The notes beneath the pieces are model-generated. The model had not been told where the DNA came from. It searched no databases and worked only from the letters and a program-made list of their open reading frames with translations. Positions 1 through 9,162 of a stretch of DNA of 11,767 nt are shown piece by piece. Each line of letters starts with the position of its first letter. Positions within the stretch are counted from its first letter, which is position 1. This DNA comes from Cochliopodium minus (lineage: Eukaryota; Discosea; Himatismenida; Cochliopodiidae). The stretch is from the NCBI GenBank assembly GCA_024220525.1, contig JAMYWO010000141.1:100568-112334 (forward strand). The letters are read 5' to 3'. The translations under genes were made by a program, and so were the position numbers.

Positions 1-181
1 AATAATTATAGATACAACATCAATCTAATAACTACATCTTATTTTTCATTTTTTATGGGGGGGATGGAAAAAAAAAGAAATGAGGGAAAATTAATTTTAA
101 GTATTCATATTTCCTTTCTTCATTGTGAAGTTTATTTGTAGATTCTTTATCAATAATTAAAAAAAATTATAAAAAAAAATT
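1..181. other. Left-edge 3' flank of GPAA1
   Basis: A/T-rich spacer with homopolymer runs and a seven-G run near 57-63. I see no coding signal beyond the 3' untranslated region of the minus-strand gene. Confidence 0.5.
131..136 (-). terminator. Possible polyadenylation signal of GPAA1
   Basis: AATAAA on the minus strand about 46 nt beyond the stop codon. A second AATAAA overlaps the stop itself (186-181). In such AT-rich DNA the hexamer is common, so this is only a suggestion. Confidence 0.35.
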
Positions 182-2710
182 TTATTGGATCATCATCTTG
201 ATGAAAAGAAGATTGACAGGAAGATAAACTAGGCAAAGAAAAGGATAGACAAAATTTTGATGAATTTTGAATTGTTGAAAGATGAGATCAAACAAAGAGA
301 AATAAGAGGAGTAACCCAGGTAATAAGAAAGATAGTAAAGAAGAGAAAAAGGAGAAAAAAGAGTTATAAACAAAACTTGGAATAAATTAAAAATTCGAGA
401 TCTGGTGGGAGTAAAGAAAATACAAGAAGAAATGATCAGTAGGCCAGACAAAAAAGAAAAAGAAAAGTTAACGAGAGACATGCAGGCAACATAAAGACAT
501 ACAAACATGGAACAAACAACTTTGATTCCTTTATCTTTGTGTTCTTTGAAATCTTTACTGTTTTTTTGGAGAGAAGAAGGTAAGAAGAAAAGATATTCCA
601 TTAAAGGGAATATTATTAAGAAAAGAATAGATACTAAAGACAAAGATGTGTAAAGAGTCATTTTCCAAAGTTCCTGTTTTAAGAAAATTTTAAAAAGCTA
701 ATAAATAATGAAAAAAAAAAAAGAATTTTACTTCTCCACTCAAATTTTTTTGAAAGAAGTACGGAACCAGAAAAATAAGCAAGCAAACAAACTCTGTGAT
801 TATGAAAAATGAAACAGCTTTGGTCATTTCCTTTCTTTCTTTACTAAAGTAGAGTACAAGGGCGTAATGGGATAGAAAAAAAAATATCGTTAAGGAGATT
901 TGTAAGTTTGTTTTTGTTAAATAAATGATAAAAATAAATGTTAAAAATATAAATTAAAGAAAATATTATAATTATTGAATATGAAGTGAATGATGGGATA
1001 TATTTATGAAAAGTAAAGGGAAAATCATGGCAAAGCAAATCATGTAATCTCCTATTGGTATGTAACGCCCGACACTAGGAAGAATGTAAAAATAGAAAGA
1101 CTGGTGCAAATGTTCCAACAAGTTATTTAAACTCCTAAATGACCCTTCAAGAGTTCTGCCTTTAAATATAATAAGAAATTTGAATCTTGAATATTGAAAT
1201 TTTTAATTTAAAGTTTTAAAATTACCTAAATGTACAATGGAATTATGTGAATAAGTAGGAACATTTTGTCTCACAGAAAGTGAAACTGCGTCAATGCTGA
1301 ATTTGTTGAAAATTGAATGAGAAGATGTGGGAACTCCCAAGGCACAATTAAAGATAAATTCCAATAAAGTATTGAATTTATATTTTGGCAAAAATTTGAG
1401 TAAAGGAGATATTTTTTCATCCTTTACAAAAAAATTAAAAATATAAAAAAAAAAGTAAAAAAAAAATTTTACACTATGAAACTGAACAAAATTTAATCTT
1501 TCTTGACTTGCAATATAACCAACAGAATTGACTAAATCCAAATTAGGTAATTGCATGCCATCACATTGTAAAATCAATTGATCAAAACCATTTGTGAAAA
1601 ACTCTACGTGAAGAGCGTTTTGGATAATACCTCCTCTTACAAGCTCTTTTTTGTCATTCACCAAGTTTTTTTCTTCTTCGTCAGTTGATTTTATTTCGTA
1701 GTATTTCTCCAAAAAATTATTTAGTCCTTCTTCCTTACATTCCGAATATGTTGTAATCATAAAAATATCCCTCGCTAACCATCCACTCTTACCTATTTAA
1801 AAGGTAATTATTAACAGGAATGGGAAGAGAATATTTAAATTTAAAATTTTTCTAGACATGTCCAAAATTTTACAACTTTATTGGCGAATATTAATTTATA
1901 ACAAACAAATTTTAAACTGTTGTAAAATTTTAAACATGTCTAAAACTTTTCAGAATTTTTAAAAGAGTTGATCTGCTTTATTCCTATGAATATCAAGAAG
2001 AAATATTTTCCAATAACAATTGATCATAATGATATTGTTGGATTAATGAATATTATTTTCTCTTTTGGAAATGATTTCATAAAAATATTATGCTTTTTAT
2101 TCTATTTGATTTTACCAATCATATTCAATAATGAGAAAGAAACTCCTATACTACTCACTGCATCATTTTGTTGCATTTGTGCTTGTGTCAATAAATCATA
2201 TGTGGTGGATAATGCCATCGATTCCTTCCCACATGATGTAGATCTCAGGATAGAAATGACATTGGTGAAATTTCTATTCAATTTTTTGCAGTGATATTGA
2301 TGTGTATAGGTCTCAAATCCTATTTTTTCTGAATAATTGGATAACCAATCAGCAATTGAATCTATTGAATTATTTTGGTTGAATAATGTCTTTTGATATA
2401 TCCTATATTCTTCTGTGAATCTTTTGGCTTCATTATGTTCTTGAAAATTATATTTGTTTTCTGCCATTGCTGGATTCAAAGCATTTTCTGAAAAATAAAT
2501 ATTACGTCCATTTTGGGAGAGATGAAAAAGAAAATATATCCCAACAAAGAACAAAACAAATCTTTTTTTTGAAATAATTGGTGAATTTTATTGAGGTGAA
2601 AATAATTAAATTTATTACGTTAAAAATTGAAATACTTTCAAAGCTCTATCTCTTCTTATTTCTCTATTCTTTGTTCCATCTATATCAATATTCTTTTCTC
2701 CTTTTTTCAT
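182..2710 (-). CDS. GPAA1: GPI transamidase subunit GPAA1/Gaa1 (7 exons, complete)
   Basis: This is a membrane subunit of the ER complex that moves preformed GPI anchors onto proteins. Exons on the minus strand: 2710-2619, 2561-2116, 1792-1473, 1421-1226, 1159-1002, 863-732, 673-182. All phases agree and give 611 residues; known family members are about 610-620. Seen: a basic N-terminus, one membrane segment near residues 28-45, the luminal motif SENAL at 55-59, TNV at 130-132, QLPNLDL at 260-266, then LEGSFRSLNNLLEHLHQSF just after the 352 junction. About seven more hydrophobic spans follow to the C-terminus, including TPTRSR in a late loop. This order matches human and yeast Gaa1 as I remember them. 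The family has an M28-peptidase-like luminal fold but is not the catalytic subunit. Exon 1 was found by requiring an ATG, an intron of 57 nt and phase 2. Introns are 57, 323, 51, 66, 138 and 58 nt. Intron 5 appears to be AT-AC. Confidence 0.93.
864..1001 (-). other. Candidate U12-type AT-AC intron (GPAA1 intron 5)
   Basis: On the minus strand the intron would begin ATATCCCATC at 1001 and end CCCATTAC at 864 (138 nt). It contains TCCTTAAC at 896-889, which is the core of the minor-spliceosome branch-site consensus; the 5' end matches the first six bases of the AT-AC consensus ATATCCTT. Both ends are phase 0. Removal joins ...FPLLFIN to ALVLYFSKE, which continues a membrane span and resembles the human segment at this place. 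No GT lies between the conserved IPIGDYM segment and the in-frame stop that follows, so a GT-AG intron would have to delete conserved residues. The branch-to-acceptor distance, about 26 nt, is longer than the usual U12 optimum. Confidence 0.75.
1422..1472 (-). other. Stopless 51-nt intron (GPAA1 intron 3)
   Basis: The donor GTAAAATTTT starts at 1472 and the acceptor TTGTAAAG ends at 1422. The length is a multiple of three and no frame stop occurs. If retained it adds 17 mostly Phe/Tyr residues between S286 and D287, in a luminal region where the family has no hydrophobic stretch. The call as an intron rests on the poly-T core, good splice ends and better family fit after removal. Confidence 0.8.
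1853..1942. repeat. Inverted repeat, 24-bp arms, inside GPAA1 intron 2
   Basis: The arm at 1853-1876 and the arm at 1919-1942 are reverse complements except for two adjacent positions (CC in one against TT in the other orientation at the matching site). The loop is 42 nt. It lies in the longest GPAA1 intron (1793-2115, 323 nt), while the other introns of the gene are 51-138 nt. It could be a small hairpin element, a remnant of a miniature transposon, or an RNA hairpin. No flanking target duplication was recognised. Confidence 0.8.
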
Positions 2711-2816
2711 TTTTTTTATTTTTAATCTCAAATTCACTGATAAAAAAGATAAATGTTTTTTGTTAAAATAAAAACAAAATTTAGGAATAAAGGTTCAAAT
2801 CTAAAAGTGAAAATAA

Positions 2817-2842
2817 CTGTAAATAATGTCTGTAAATAATGT
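2817..2842. repeat. Perfect 13-bp tandem duplication
   Basis: CTGTAAATAATGT occurs twice in direct succession (2817-2829 and 2830-2842) in the divergent promoter. It could be a paired binding site or a replication slip. Confidence 0.9.
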
Positions 2843-2993
2843 GGAAAATATTATTTCTCCTTTGTGCTCTTTTTGTATTTGAAAAATTTAGAATTCATTT
2901 TTTTTATTATTTTTAAATCAAAAATATCTTGATGAAATTGAATTATTGAATTGAAGATTTGATTCTAATTGATTTGATCCAAAATTTGAAGAT

Positions 2994-3003
2994 TATAAAA
3001 AAA
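2994..3003 (+). promoter_or_regulatory. TATA-like box
   Basis: TATAAAAAAA sits 52 nt before the ATG at 3046 and about 220 nt before the start at 3213. The base composition makes chance occurrence likely. Confidence 0.3.
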
Positions 3004-3045
3004 TCTGTGTTGATTGGTGTTTATTTCTTTTAAAAAATACAGACA

Positions 3046-3234
3046 ATGAATGATAGCTTTGATTCCAAGCTCTGGATCATCAACAAACAATTTGATGGTT
3101 TATTTTTGTCAAAAAAAATGGAATATTTAGTACAAAGAGAAAAAAAAAATAAAAAAAATTTACCTTTTTTAAAAATATTTATTCTTATTTCAAAAATAAA
3201 GAATATTAAAAGATGGCAAACAAGGCAAAACTGA
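3046..3234 (+). other. Upstream ORF or alternative first exon
   Basis: A 62-codon frame starts at ATG 3046 and overlaps the main start at 3213 out of frame. If the transcript begins near the TATA-like box it would be an upstream ORF that could lower translation of the main protein. Alternatively codons 1-28 (3046-3129) could be a coding exon: a weak donor GTACAA at 3130 and the AG at 3211-3212 would join phase 0 to the ATG at 3213. I cannot choose between these and chance. Confidence 0.3.
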
Positions 3235-6200
3235 AATTAAAGCTGCCTGGAGATCCTGGAGTTCCAAAATCAACAGGAAAATTAAATAATTTGAAAAAAG
3301 GAGATGTATTGACAAAAATTGCAGAATCTGAACTTTTGGAGTTGCTTGGAAAAAAATCATTTCCTTGCTCTTTGGACTTTTCTCCGAATCATTTTCAACT
3401 GGAAAATGATACATTTCTAGAAAAATGTGATAATATAGTAAAAGAGTAATATCCATTATGAAACATACATTTTTTGAAATATTCAAATAATAAGATATAT
3501 ATCATATTTATTCCCTTCTTTTTTTGTTGAATTATAAATTATAATATAATTTACTTTTTTTTAATACTAGTTTGTGGATAAATAATAATCAACTTAAAAG
3601 TTTGGATGTTTCAAAATTAACAAAATTGAAAAGATTGGATTCTTCCAATAATGCTCTTGAAAAAATAAATTGTAAGGGATTGCAACAATTGGAATATTTG
3701 GATATATCACAAAATCGTCTTGAAGAATTACCTGATTTTCAAGATTTGAAAACATTAATTAACATAAATCTTTCAGGAAACAGAATAACACGTAAAAAAA
3801 AAAAATTTTATAAATAGAACTGATGATATGTTTTTTCAAATTATTAATTTTCCTTCAAAAAAATTTATATTTCTTCCATTCAAAATATAACCTCTTATAT
3901 CTTTATAATTCAATATATTTATATTAATTTTTTATTCATCAATTTTTATCAATAAAATTCAATATTTGAAAAAAAAAACTGCTTGATCTGAAATATTCTC
4001 TTTTTGAAATTTAGGTGGATTTTCAGAGTTGGCAAATTTAAAGGCATTGAGAGTTATAGATCTTGGGAGAAATTCTATTGATTTTTCTCTCCAACAATTT
4101 TTCAATTTCATCATCAAACCACTTCAAAAATTAACAAAATTGGAATATGTTTCATTTCAAGATAATCCGGTAGAAGTGAAAATTATCAAATGCAAATTTC
4201 TTTGTATAAATGATTTGCCAAAGATCAAATATTATGATTGGAAATTGATCACAAAGGAGGAAAGGACCTTGGCAAAGAAATATGATTCTCAAGGAAAATG
4301 GAAAGATAGAGAAAATAAACCAGAGCCAATCAATGCTACAAAGGGACCTAAGATCACTGGTGGATCGATCTCAATCACATTGCCCACCATCAATTTGCCT
4401 CAAGATAATTCCAACAAACAAAATGAATCCTCTAAAACGCAAGACAAATTCGATGAGAATACAGATAATAACCATAATAATAATAACAATAATAAATCGA
4501 AAAGAATATCTCAATTGGTTGGTGCAAATGATTCCTTAGTTAATTTCCTCCTTGGAAATGAAAATGATCCTATCAATGATATAATGAACGAATTGAATGG
4601 AAATAGAGGATCTTCCGACAACAATTCGGATCCTCTTTCAATGTATCTGGAAAGCGGAGATGGCGGACATGATCCCCTTGCGGAGATTATCAATTACTTG
4701 GAGGAACAACCCGAAGAGAAGGATTCCAAGATCAAAGGGGGAGGTAATTATGAAGATGAATTACTCAAAATTATTTATGGCGATACAAGCGGGGAAGTGA
4801 AAGAAAACAATACTGCAAAGATAGAGAAAGATGAATTCAGTGATGTTGATGATATCTTCTTGCAAATCACCACCGAGTTGAACATCAGCAAGGAAGTCCA
4901 AACTCCTAGAAAGGGAGGAGAAACAAAAAAAGATTCCAAAGATACTGATCTTGATGATTTATTACTCAGTATCGCATCTGATTTTATATCCAATGAAGAT
5001 GACAAATCTACTGGTGTATATACTGATATAGAAAAAATCATCGCATCTTCAAACGAAACGCACGACATCGGGGATGGTGACAACGATGATGCTCTTGATT
5101 TTCTCTTGCAAGGAGCATTGGAACATGACAAAAAAGTGGAAGAAGAACGTGTGCAATTCCAACAAGAAAAAGAAAAATTGAAAAGGGATACTATGTTGCA
5201 ACATGAACAACTCGAATTCCAAAAAAGAGCCCTAAAAGAGGAAAAAGAAAATGAGGAGAACAGACTCAAACAAGAAAAAGAAAACTTAGAGCTCGAGAGA
5301 CTCAAAGTCGAAGAAGAAAAGGAAATGATGAGGAAAGAAAGAGAAAACCAGTTATTGGAACAAAAACAAAAGTTACAAGAAGAAAGAAGACAATTCGAAG
5401 AAGAACAAAAAAGATTGTTTGAAGAACAAAGACAAAGACTTCAAGAAGAACAAAGAATACAATTACAAAGACAAAAAGAACAACTCGAAGAGGAACAAAG
5501 AAAGATTTTGGATGAACAAAGAAGAAAGATGGAAGAGGAAATAGAAATCAAGAAAAAAGAAATTGAAGAAGCAAAGAAACAAAAACAACTCGTATTCGCA
5601 CAAAAAGAACAAGAGGAACAAGAACGTCTTAGAAAGGAAAGAGAAATCGAGTTGAACAAGATTTTACAAAAACAAGAAGAAGAGGAGAGAAGAATAGAAA
5701 AGAGAAACCTCTTGGAAAAGCAAAAGCTCGAAAGGGAACAACAACAACAAATCGAAAAACTCCAGATCGAACAAGAAAAACTTGCAAACGAACAAAAGCA
5801 ACAACTCATTGAACAACAAAAACAAATCTTCGAAGATGATGATGAAGTTATGAATTTGTTGAATGGCATGTTGGAAGGATCTTCTACAGATGTTAAAGGT
5901 GGATTTCCTCCTGAACATGATAACCACCCAAAAGTGGACGAAGGATTGGAAGAACAAGCCAATGAAGTCTTAAGCATGTTAGAAAACGAAGAAAAGACAA
6001 AGACTGCTCCTGTAAAACAACCACAAAGAGGATTACAAAGGGGATCTTCATTATTGGAAAGACCACAACCCAACAAACCTATGGAAAGATCAACAGCTAT
6101 TCCAAACTATCCAAACACTGCTCCTAAAAAGCTTTTTAAAAAGGTAGTACCTGAGAAAAAGACTCCACCACAAAACAGAGGATTACAAAGAGGAACACAA

Positions 6201-9162
6201 ACCGAATCATTCAAACCTCAACCTCAAGAAGAAACAACTGACGAAGAACCAATTTCCACCGGAGATGATGAATTGGACAAATTGTTGGTTCAAAAGCCAA
6301 GTACCCAAAACACAAATTCTAACATCATGGCCAACATTAAATGGACAGATCTTCAACTTTCACAAAGATTGGGTGTTGGTACTTTCGGTACATCTTTCAA
6401 GGGTATCTGTAGAAAGAAAGAAGTAACCATCAAAAAGTTGAAAGTACAAAGATTCGCAGATCGTTTCATCCAACAATTCCTTCAAGAAGCTGAAATTTTG
6501 GGAAGTGTCAAACATCCTAACCTTGCTCCTTTTTATGGTGCTTGTGTTGACAACCAATTATGTACCATCCAACAATTCATCAAGGGAGGAAACTTGTTTG
6601 GATATTTGCGCCAAAAAGGAAACACAATAGATTTCCAATTCATTGTAAATACTTCCAAACAAGTGGCTTCTGCATTGCAATACTTGCACAAACATGAAAT
6701 CATTCACAGAAACTTGTGTTCAAAGAATATCATCATTACCAGTCAATCTCAAGCAGTTCTTAACGATTATGGTCTATTCTTTGTGAAGGATTCTGTTTAT
6801 CAAACGGCTATGGGATATCCAGAGTATGAAAGTCCAGAAGTACTCGAAAGAGATCCTAAAATCACCACTGCTGCTGATGTATTTAGTTATGGTGTTTTAT
6901 TGTGGGAACTTTTCGCAAGAGAAACCCCTTATTCAGGACTCAATCCTATCCAAATTAAAAATTCTGTTGTTCAAACTGAACTTAGACCATCCATCATTCC
7001 TGATACTCCTTTTGTATTTCAAAAACTCATGGCTGCTTCTTGGAACACCGAAGCAGAAAAAAGACCAACAATGGAAGTTATTGTCAAAATTCTCTCGAAA
7101 CCTCTTGAAGAACTCGGAAAGTTTGCAAAGATCCAAAAGGAAGAAGAAGAAAATCATAATGAAGAAGGAAACAATAACGGAGAAAATCAACAACCTCAAC
7201 TTTCCGAAGAAGAGGCTTCCCAAAAGATTTCGGCGATCACAGAAAAAGCTTTGGTTCTCTTGCAAAGACCCGAAGTGTTGACACAACAAAAAGCATTGAC
7301 CGCTATCAGTAACATTGCAAAGACATACGTGGATCACTTGGCTCATTTAGCAGAATTGGTTCCTTTTGTTGTTGACAAGATCTCATTGACAGGTGATGCA
7401 AAGATCAATGAATTGGCTTGTGACGTTCTCAACTTGCTTGGAGAAAACGAAGAATGCAGCACAGAGTTTAGAGAATCTGTCGGTTTTCCTGCATTGTTGG
7501 AATTGTTGTCCTCTAGTGACATCCAAATCATCCTTCGTGCTTTGAAGACCATTACCACCCTAGTCAAAAAAGATGAAAACAAAGAAGCAATCAGATTTGT
7601 TGGTGGAATTGTTCCTATCATGAAATTGATGCGTGTAAAAAATGAATTTATTAGAGGTAATTTTTTCTCGTTATATTTCTTTTTATTTTTTTTGGTTGCA
7701 TTACATTTTTTATTTTATTTTATTTTATTTTATTTTTTTAGGTCAAGCTTTGTGGGCAATCTCTTTGTTACTTGAGAACAGAGACAACCAAAACGATTTT
7801 TGTGAGGCAGGCGGAGTTCCAGTGCTCATCAGTCTCTTACAAGACAAATCTCCTCCTCTTGTTCTTCGTGTATTGGTCGCACTTGGTTACCTCGTCACTA
7901 ACGACCAAGTATATACACAACTCAAAAATACAGGAGTTATCGAAAGGTAAATTTAAATTATTTTTTGTTATTTTTACTTTATTATTTTTATTTATTTTTT
8001 TGTGCACATTTTTTTTTTAAAAAAGGTTTTTGCAACTTTTACAATCCAAATCTCCTCTTCTTCAATCCCATGCTATTAATGCCGTCGTAACTTTTGCAGA
8101 AAAAGACGATTTGAGAACAAAGTTGATCACCTCAGGAGGATTACCCTTCATCATTAATCTTTTGAACTCTGAGAAACAAGAAATAAGAACCAAATCATTG
8201 GAAACTCTTTTGTTATTGAGTACTGATGCTTCTTGTCACCAAGCTTTATATACGGACAAAGCTTTAGATCCTATTTTAAGAATGACTGTTTCCAAGGGTT
8301 TTTATTTTTTTTTTTCCAGAAAATTTTTTTTAATTTAATTTTTTTTCAATTAATTTTTTTTTTAGTTGAAGAAATTCAAATTCCCGCACTCAATTTTGTG
8401 AGTAATTGTTGTGAGAATCAAGGTTTAACAAGCCAGCTTAGAGTTTCAGGTGGTCTCCCTATTTTGGTTGCATTGATGGTAAGAGGATCCGAACAAGTCG
8501 CCAAAATCGCCTCCAGCTCGTTTTTGTCTGCCATCAAGTGTGATCCTGCGTCATTGGAGACAGCATGTAATTCGGGAATTGAAAAGAAACTTCCTCAAAT
8601 ACTAAAATCAACTGATGAAGAAATTTTGTCGAACACCCTTGAGATTTTGGCTTTATTAACTGAAAACAAAAGCTTTAAAGAAAAACTCGTTACTTCTGGC
8701 GTTATTGATGTTCTCATTGATCTTTTGGATTCTGAAGATGATTCCATCAGAGAGAAATCTGCCAACGTACTTGCCTTTTGTTCTGATTTCAAAGATGTAC
8801 GTTCCAAGATCTTTAACTCTAACAAAACTGGATTCATCCTTTCCTTCATCAACAGTGAAGATATTCAATTAAAGAACAGAATATTTTGGAGTATCTCTCA
8901 CTTTTCATCTGATCAAAGTTCTCATCCTTACATTGTTGAAAACGTTTTGAGTTCCATTGTTGATTCTCTTTCTTCTGATGATACTGCCATTCTTTCTGTT
9001 TGTTTGAAAACTATCCTCATTTTGGCTCAACTTCCTCATCATCGTCCTACTTTGATCGAACACAACTTTATTCCTGCTTTGGAGGGTTTATTGGAGACTA
9101 ATGGTGTCAAACAGCTTCGTGCAGCTGCTGAGAAGGCTATTCTTTTGATCAATTCTGATTAG
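3213..9162 (+). CDS. LRR / LD-like motif / coiled-coil / TKL pseudokinase / ARM-repeat protein (6 exons, 1789 aa)
   Basis: Exons: 3213-3445, 3571-3791, 4015-7656, 7742-7946, 8026-8297, 8366-9162; phases agree and total 1790 codons with the stop. ATG 3213 has an in-frame stop six bases upstream. Domains: lysine-rich leader 1-70; SDS22-like LRRs with a cap about 72-225; Asn-rich acidic linker with repeated LD-like motifs 324-520; Glu/Gln/Lys coiled coil about 520-757; more LD-like motifs and two RGLQRG motifs 758-910; TKL-type kinase fold about 923-1185; charged linker; about 13 armadillo repeats 1220-1789. Kinase landmarks: GVGTFG 938-943, VTIK with K958, helix-C E976, HRN 1049-1051 instead of HRD, N1056, DYG 1069-1071, SPE 1091-1093, D1106, R1168. 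Loss of the catalytic Asp suggests a pseudokinase scaffold. Pseudokinase followed by ARM/HEAT repeats recalls ULK4 and SCYL proteins, but this fold looks TKL. No signal peptide or membrane span is seen, so it is probably cytoplasmic. Introns: 125, 223, 85, 79, 68 nt. Confidence 0.9.
6027..6190 (+). repeat. Paired 14-nt direct repeat coding RGLQRG
   Basis: AGAGGATTACAAAG occurs at 6027-6040 and 6177-6190 within the Pro/Lys-rich linker before the kinase-like domain. It encodes RGLQRG at residues 823-828 and 873-878, both followed by Ser/Thr-rich and Pro-Gln sequence, suggesting an internal duplication of about 50 residues or a doubled binding motif. Confidence 0.85.
7711..7735 (+). repeat. (TATTT)5 microsatellite in intron 3 of the LRR/ARM gene
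   Basis: Five exact copies of TATTT just before the acceptor TTTTTTTAG of the 85-nt intron 7657-7741; it forms the pyrimidine-rich tract and may vary in length between strains. Confidence 0.9.
8298..8365 (+). other. Intron 5 of the LRR/ARM gene, atypical GTTTTT donor
   Basis: Joining 8297 to 8366 (phase 1) restores the ARM frame as TVSK-V-EEIQIPALNF. The donor reads G-GTTTTTAT, while the other GT donors in the window are GTAAxx, apart from one GTGAGT. The acceptor is a poly-T tract with TTTAG. A competing TTCCAG lies inside at 8315-8320. Confidence 0.8.

Larger units (their letters stand above)
2711..3212. promoter_or_regulatory. Divergent promoter region between GPAA1 and the LRR/ARM gene
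   Basis: About 500 bp separate the start codons of two genes pointing away from each other, so this segment should carry both promoters and 5' leaders. It is very A/T-rich. Recognisable items are a perfect 13-bp tandem duplication (2817-2842), a TATA-like stretch (2994-3003) and an ATG at 3046 opening a 62-codon frame that overlaps the main start at 3213. No other gene is supported here. Confidence 0.6.

Noticed and set aside
844-1038. Minus-strand hydrophobic frame of 64 codons as an extra GPAA1 exon
   Set aside because: It starts with TTG, is out of phase with exon 5, and covers the proposed AT-AC intron. No splice sites connect it to either side.
1968-2294. Plus-strand open frame of 108 codons
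   Set aside because: It lies antisense to GPAA1 exon 2 and intron 2, starts with TTG, and shows no recognisable domain.
2578-2766. Plus-strand 62-codon frame
   Set aside because: Antisense to GPAA1 exon 1 and its first intron; low-complexity Phe/Leu/Ser content without support.
5116-5830. Coiled coil as a myosin or kinesin tail
   Set aside because: No motor domain is present in the same gene; the coil sits between linkers and a kinase-like domain.
4775-6076. Long Ser/Phe/Cys-rich minus-strand frames (176 and 211 codons)
   Set aside because: They are antisense shadows of the Glu/Lys/Gln-rich coding exon; complementing GAA/AAA/CAA codons gives TTC/TTT/TTG in open frames.
7642-7741. Hydrophobic read-through of exon 3 as a membrane segment
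   Set aside because: The Phe/Leu-rich stretch is translated poly-T intron sequence; splicing at 7657/7742 restores the ARM repeat RGQALWAIS.
3213-9162. LRRK/ROCO family assignment
   Set aside because: No Roc GTPase motifs or COR domain are visible between the LRR and the kinase-like domain.
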